A DNA stretch of 64,000 nt from Atrichornis clamosus (Eukaryota > Chordata > Aves > Passeriformes > Menuridae). Every line of letters starts with the position of its first letter. The stretch's first letter is position 1. The stretch lies in contig WBMZ01008619.1 of assembly GCA_013400975.1 (NCBI GenBank), positions 186,001 to 250,000 of the forward strand. Direction: 5' to 3'. Of this stretch, positions 60,807 to 64,000 are shown piece after piece. A program made the position numbers and the translations under genes. The notes beneath the pieces were generated by a model. The model was not told where the DNA came from. It did not search any database and saw only the letters and a program-made list of their open reading frames with translations.

Positions 60807-63800
60807 AAATAGTACATTTTATAACACAAACACGTGCATAAATCTATCCCCAGAAGTAAATGTATTTGAACAATTCTCAGTGTATGAGGAGGTAGCCAGG
60901 AACTTTCAGCCCTTTTCTGAATCAAATTGGATGCAGGGAGGGAAATCAAACGGTGCAGATTTCTTCAGGCAAACTGGGAGAAACACTCTGATGTGTCTGA
61001 CGGAAGTATTTTACTCTGTGTTTGGAAGTTTATCGTGACCGATCAATTCTGGAAGAATTAGTGAGTGCGTCCTGGGTTTTGGCACAGACACAGCCGTGGT
61101 AAAAGTGCTGGAGGCAAAAGGGAAGCGATTTCCATAATGCTGTGAACTGTTGCCATCAATCCTTACCCAGAACAATTCTTTTGCTTACTCCAGTACAGGG
61201 CTGTTCTGCAGGAGCTCTGCCCTGAGCTATCGCCCTTCGTCTCAGGAAGGCTCTCAACACCACTTGTGCTCTGGATGGGGGGATCCAAGCCAAAGCCCAA
61301 AGCCTTCAGGAGTTCAATCTTTCTGTGGACTTCAAAGAGCTTGGGATATGCAACTTAGTCCAGTCAGAAAGTATAATATCCATTTGGAACAACATTACAT
61401 ACATAAAAATAGGAAAGGCTGAATGACTGTTAAGGAACGCAGCCTGATGGGGAAGTCTGATCTGAACTGTGAATGAATTTAGATATCTCTTTTCAGGTTC
61501 TAAACTTGCTGCTCTAAATCCTAGTGGAAGGACCTGCCTTTTCCCAGGAATTATAAAGACTTTAATTCTCTCAATCATGTCTCTACCTGTGGCGAGCAGA
61601 TGGCACGGCTCGTTCCCTAAGGAACAAAGCAACAGCTACAAATAACCAGTGCTTATCCTCAGCCCTCACTGCAATAACAGTGACACCACACATTTTGGGA
61701 GGAATCAGCAGGAAGACAAAATAAAACCCATTAACCAGAAATGCCAAGCCCAAACATATTCAGGTGTTTTGAATAATAGAAATTTATGCAATTATGAGTA
61801 TTTCTCAGGCATGCCTGTGTTTGCCTCCAGTTCCATTTTCTGGGATTGAGGACAGGAATAGAGCATCATCAAGCTCGTGGAAATCAGGAGATCACAGAAA
61901 AATGTTGTTTTGTAATTGTCCTCAACCAGTTGTGCAAACCTAAGCAGTTCAGATAGTTTGGAAATATTTCCATTCTCTCTGATGCTCACATGAACCAAAC
62001 TAAGCTCTGGCTATTTCGATGTCTACCCAAGTTCTCTACATGAGTGTAGCACATTTCTTAATTTGAAAATTTTCACCAGTTAATCTCTCCCTCTCTTGTC
62101 TTTAATTAAAAAGCCCAAATTAATTAATTAAGGAAACACAAAACAACTTAAGGCAAAGCTTTTCAAAGTGTAAGGGGGATTTTGACACCCACACTCTCCT
62201 GACAGTCAGTGGATCTTCTCTTGGCCTGGGAATATTACTCCCTACTGTGCCTTTGGAAGGTGCACAAAAAATGTGCAGATGATTACAGTGATGGGCCTAT
62301 TAATTGATATCATCTGGATTTTATGATATTTAATCAATGTCTGAGTTCTGACTTCAAAAGAAGCTTTAATTGCCTCACCCCTTCCTGCTCAATGCTCCCG
62401 AACCTGTCGTCCTCGATATGCGAATATAATTTGTGAGTCTGACAAGGCCACCAGTCTCATTAAATTGTATCATGGAAATTAGAAATGAATCAATAAACAG
62501 AGAGGCAAAACTCCTGATCAGCTCATTCCAACCACACAATGTGAAATTCTTCACATTTTACCCCTAATCCCACGTCTGATCAAAATGAAATGTCTTCAGG
62601 GTCAGGAATGCCTCCGCTTCCTTTTGGTATTTAATCACATCTCAGAAAAGCTGGTATTTCATGTCTATGTGTCTTATCTTCATCCTTTGTACAATTTGTG
62701 CTGTTTAATGCTGAAGAAATAATTCAGCAACATGTTTCATGTGATGGGGCAGATCCTTAATGGAGGAGAAATGCTGGCATGGCCCAAGTAACAGATTAAA
62801 TCCCCTTCTTGGCATATTCGTTTTTACTGAGTCTTCCAGTATAATTTCAACATGGAATTTTCCTGACATAAATCACGCAGGTTTCCCTCTTCCCCTCCAC
62901 ACCACGCTGCGTAGCTCTGTGTTTTGGTAAATCTCATCTATTAATAGTTGCCCTCTGTGGCTATAAAAAAATACCTCGGTAGCCAAAAGCCAACCCTTGC
63001 TAGGGAGCAGCTGTGGATGCCTGAACACACGCAGGACCCGGCATCACACAGCAAAGCCCTTTCTTGGCTCTGAGTCAGAGCAAACTGATTAAATATGGCC
63101 ATAGAAAGCTAGTGGAAAAGGAGCCCCTTCCCTGCAAGAGGGAGAGGGAGGCCGCTCCAGCACTAGGCTGGAGAGCATCAGGGTATTTCCATTTTCTCAC
63201 TGACATTTTCCTTTTCCTTTTTTAACTCAGCAAACCCCCTCCCGTGTCTTCCTCTCCTCACCCTTCTGCCAAGTCCCAATAAAATCCTGCACTTAGAGAA
63301 ATAGGACAAAGACGTCATCGCAGCAAGTACCAAAGGTCGCAGGGTAAATTTTAAGGTCTAGTCTACCTTTTTTTTCCTTTGACTGATTTAACTGATTAAA
63401 GCATTTCTGCTCTTCCTGTGCTTTCAGCAGCATCCTGGGTAACTCAGGGGAAATTCAAACCAACCAGCTGTGATCTGTATTACAAAGTCGAGGCTGGAAA
63501 TACAACACAAGGATGTTGATGGGTCCATACTGGAGAGGGTGAAAGGAGAGGAATATTGTCTCCTGGTAAAGTGACAAAGTGCTTTCAAGTGTTGGAATGA
63601 GAAATACTCAGCTTAGAGCAAAGGATACAGGATGTTACTCATCCTCTCTAGTGCTGCAGGGTACCAGTCCCATCTCAAAGTGGCCAGCTGAAGACAAAGT
63701 ACCTGATTCCCAGGGGCAGGACTTGTCTCTGGATTTCAATTTGAATTTTCGTGGTGTGAAATAAAGTTCTTGAAAATCCTCAAGAACTGCTAAGTTTCAG

Positions 63801-64000
63801 GGATATCCATGTGAAGTGTATAATGCCACAGCCATCACAAGGATAAGCAGGGAAAGGTTGCAGGAGCCTCAAGTCCTCTGGAAGCCAGGCTCTCGGGCTT
63901 GGGCTCTCCACACTCCCAGCACACCTGGTCTGAGGCTGAAGGCACTCACAAATCCAATGCCACATAACTCCAGCACTTTTCCAATTTCCCTAGAGCCATT

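Larger units (their letters stand above)
1..64000 (-). other. PAPPA: PAPPA gene body, internal part; both gene ends lie outside the window
   Basis: Seven minus-strand exons between 48082 and 8120 join in frame into about 494 codons that match pappalysin-1 as I remember the vertebrate protein. The paralogue PAPPA2 is less likely: the sequence after the zinc motif ([26 protein letters not shown]) and the GHPDVEQPCKSSVRTWSPNS segment follow PAPPA. No start codon, signal peptide, stop codon or poly(A) site of this gene is visible. The first two Lin-12/Notch repeats that precede the catalytic domain were not found between 48083 and 64000, and the continuation after the last exon was not found in 1-8119, so the gene extends past both edges. 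The product is a secreted metalloprotease that releases IGF by cleaving IGF-binding proteins. Confidence 0.93.
48083..64000 (-). other. PAPPA: PAPPA intron, 5' side open (at least 15.9 kb)
   Basis: Everything to the right of the acceptor at 48083 appears to be intron. I looked for the exon carrying the Lin-12/Notch repeats (FNFDGGECC-like coding) on the minus strand and did not find it. Contents are a GT-rich degenerate microsatellite at 50663-50789, a GATA-motif cluster near 51028-51106 and a CR1 copy at about 53278-53850. There are also T-runs at 53869-53883 and 59188-59204, a pyrimidine tract at 55657-55706, a triplicated 21-bp repeat at 57113-57175, a CR1 fragment at 60622-60806 and AT-rich sequence at 62280-62960. 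A very short exon could have been missed. Confidence 0.75.

Noticed and set aside
1..64000. CRISPR arrays, operons, phage or endogenous retroviral genes
   Set aside because: No regularly spaced repeats, no gag/pol/env-like frames and no paired LTRs were seen; the genome is clearly vertebrate.

Overview
The window is vertebrate chromosomal DNA from a bird, most likely a songbird. It has widely spaced exons with canonical GT-AG introns. It also has many 3'-truncated CR1 LINE copies ending in the ATTCTATG-type tail typical of avian CR1, and one probable tRNA(Ile)-headed, CR1-tailed SINE resembling the passerine TguSINE1. No bacterial-style gene organisation, CRISPR array, operon, rRNA or intact tRNA gene was found.

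One gene explains all the credible coding sequence: PAPPA (pappalysin-1, pregnancy-associated plasma protein A), on the minus strand. Seven consecutive internal exons were placed with exact splice boundaries, in transcription order: 48082-47937, 43403-43110, 39260-39068, 32955-32834, 27540-27033, 9936-9808 and 8211-8120. They total 1484 nt. All six junctions keep the reading frame and give about 494 uninterrupted codons. The exons encode the metzincin catalytic domain (zinc motif [11 protein letters not shown] and a Met-turn MSYA), a fibronectin-III-like and cysteine-bearing central region, and a CGDG...GDGCSLFC cysteine cluster. The 5' exons (signal/pro region, laminin-G-like domain, first two Lin-12/Notch repeats) should lie beyond position 64000. 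The 3' exons (rest of the central region, sushi/CCP modules, third Lin-12/Notch repeat, stop codon, 3' UTR) should lie left of position 1.

The other ~97.7% is intron: at least 15.9 kb (48083-64000), 4.5 kb, 3.8 kb, 6.1 kb, 5.3 kb, 17.1 kb, 1.6 kb, and at least 8.1 kb (1-8119). These hold CR1 copies (6340, 18353, 21558, 24949, 31792, 33418, 44805, 53278, 60622), MIR-like ancient SINE remnants, a duplicated hairpin MITE at 7711-7868, homopolymer and purine tracts, and a few short tandem repeats. Several AT-rich, repeat-poor stretches could be conserved regulatory elements, but that is inference.

Pappalysin-1 is a secreted zinc metalloprotease that cleaves IGF-binding proteins (IGFBP4, IGFBP5) and so releases IGF. 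Nothing in the window is convincingly a new biological system. The most useful observations are the complete exon solution around the active site, a candidate N-glycosylation site beside the catalytic domain, the duplicated hairpin element, and a few motif-bearing intronic segments.
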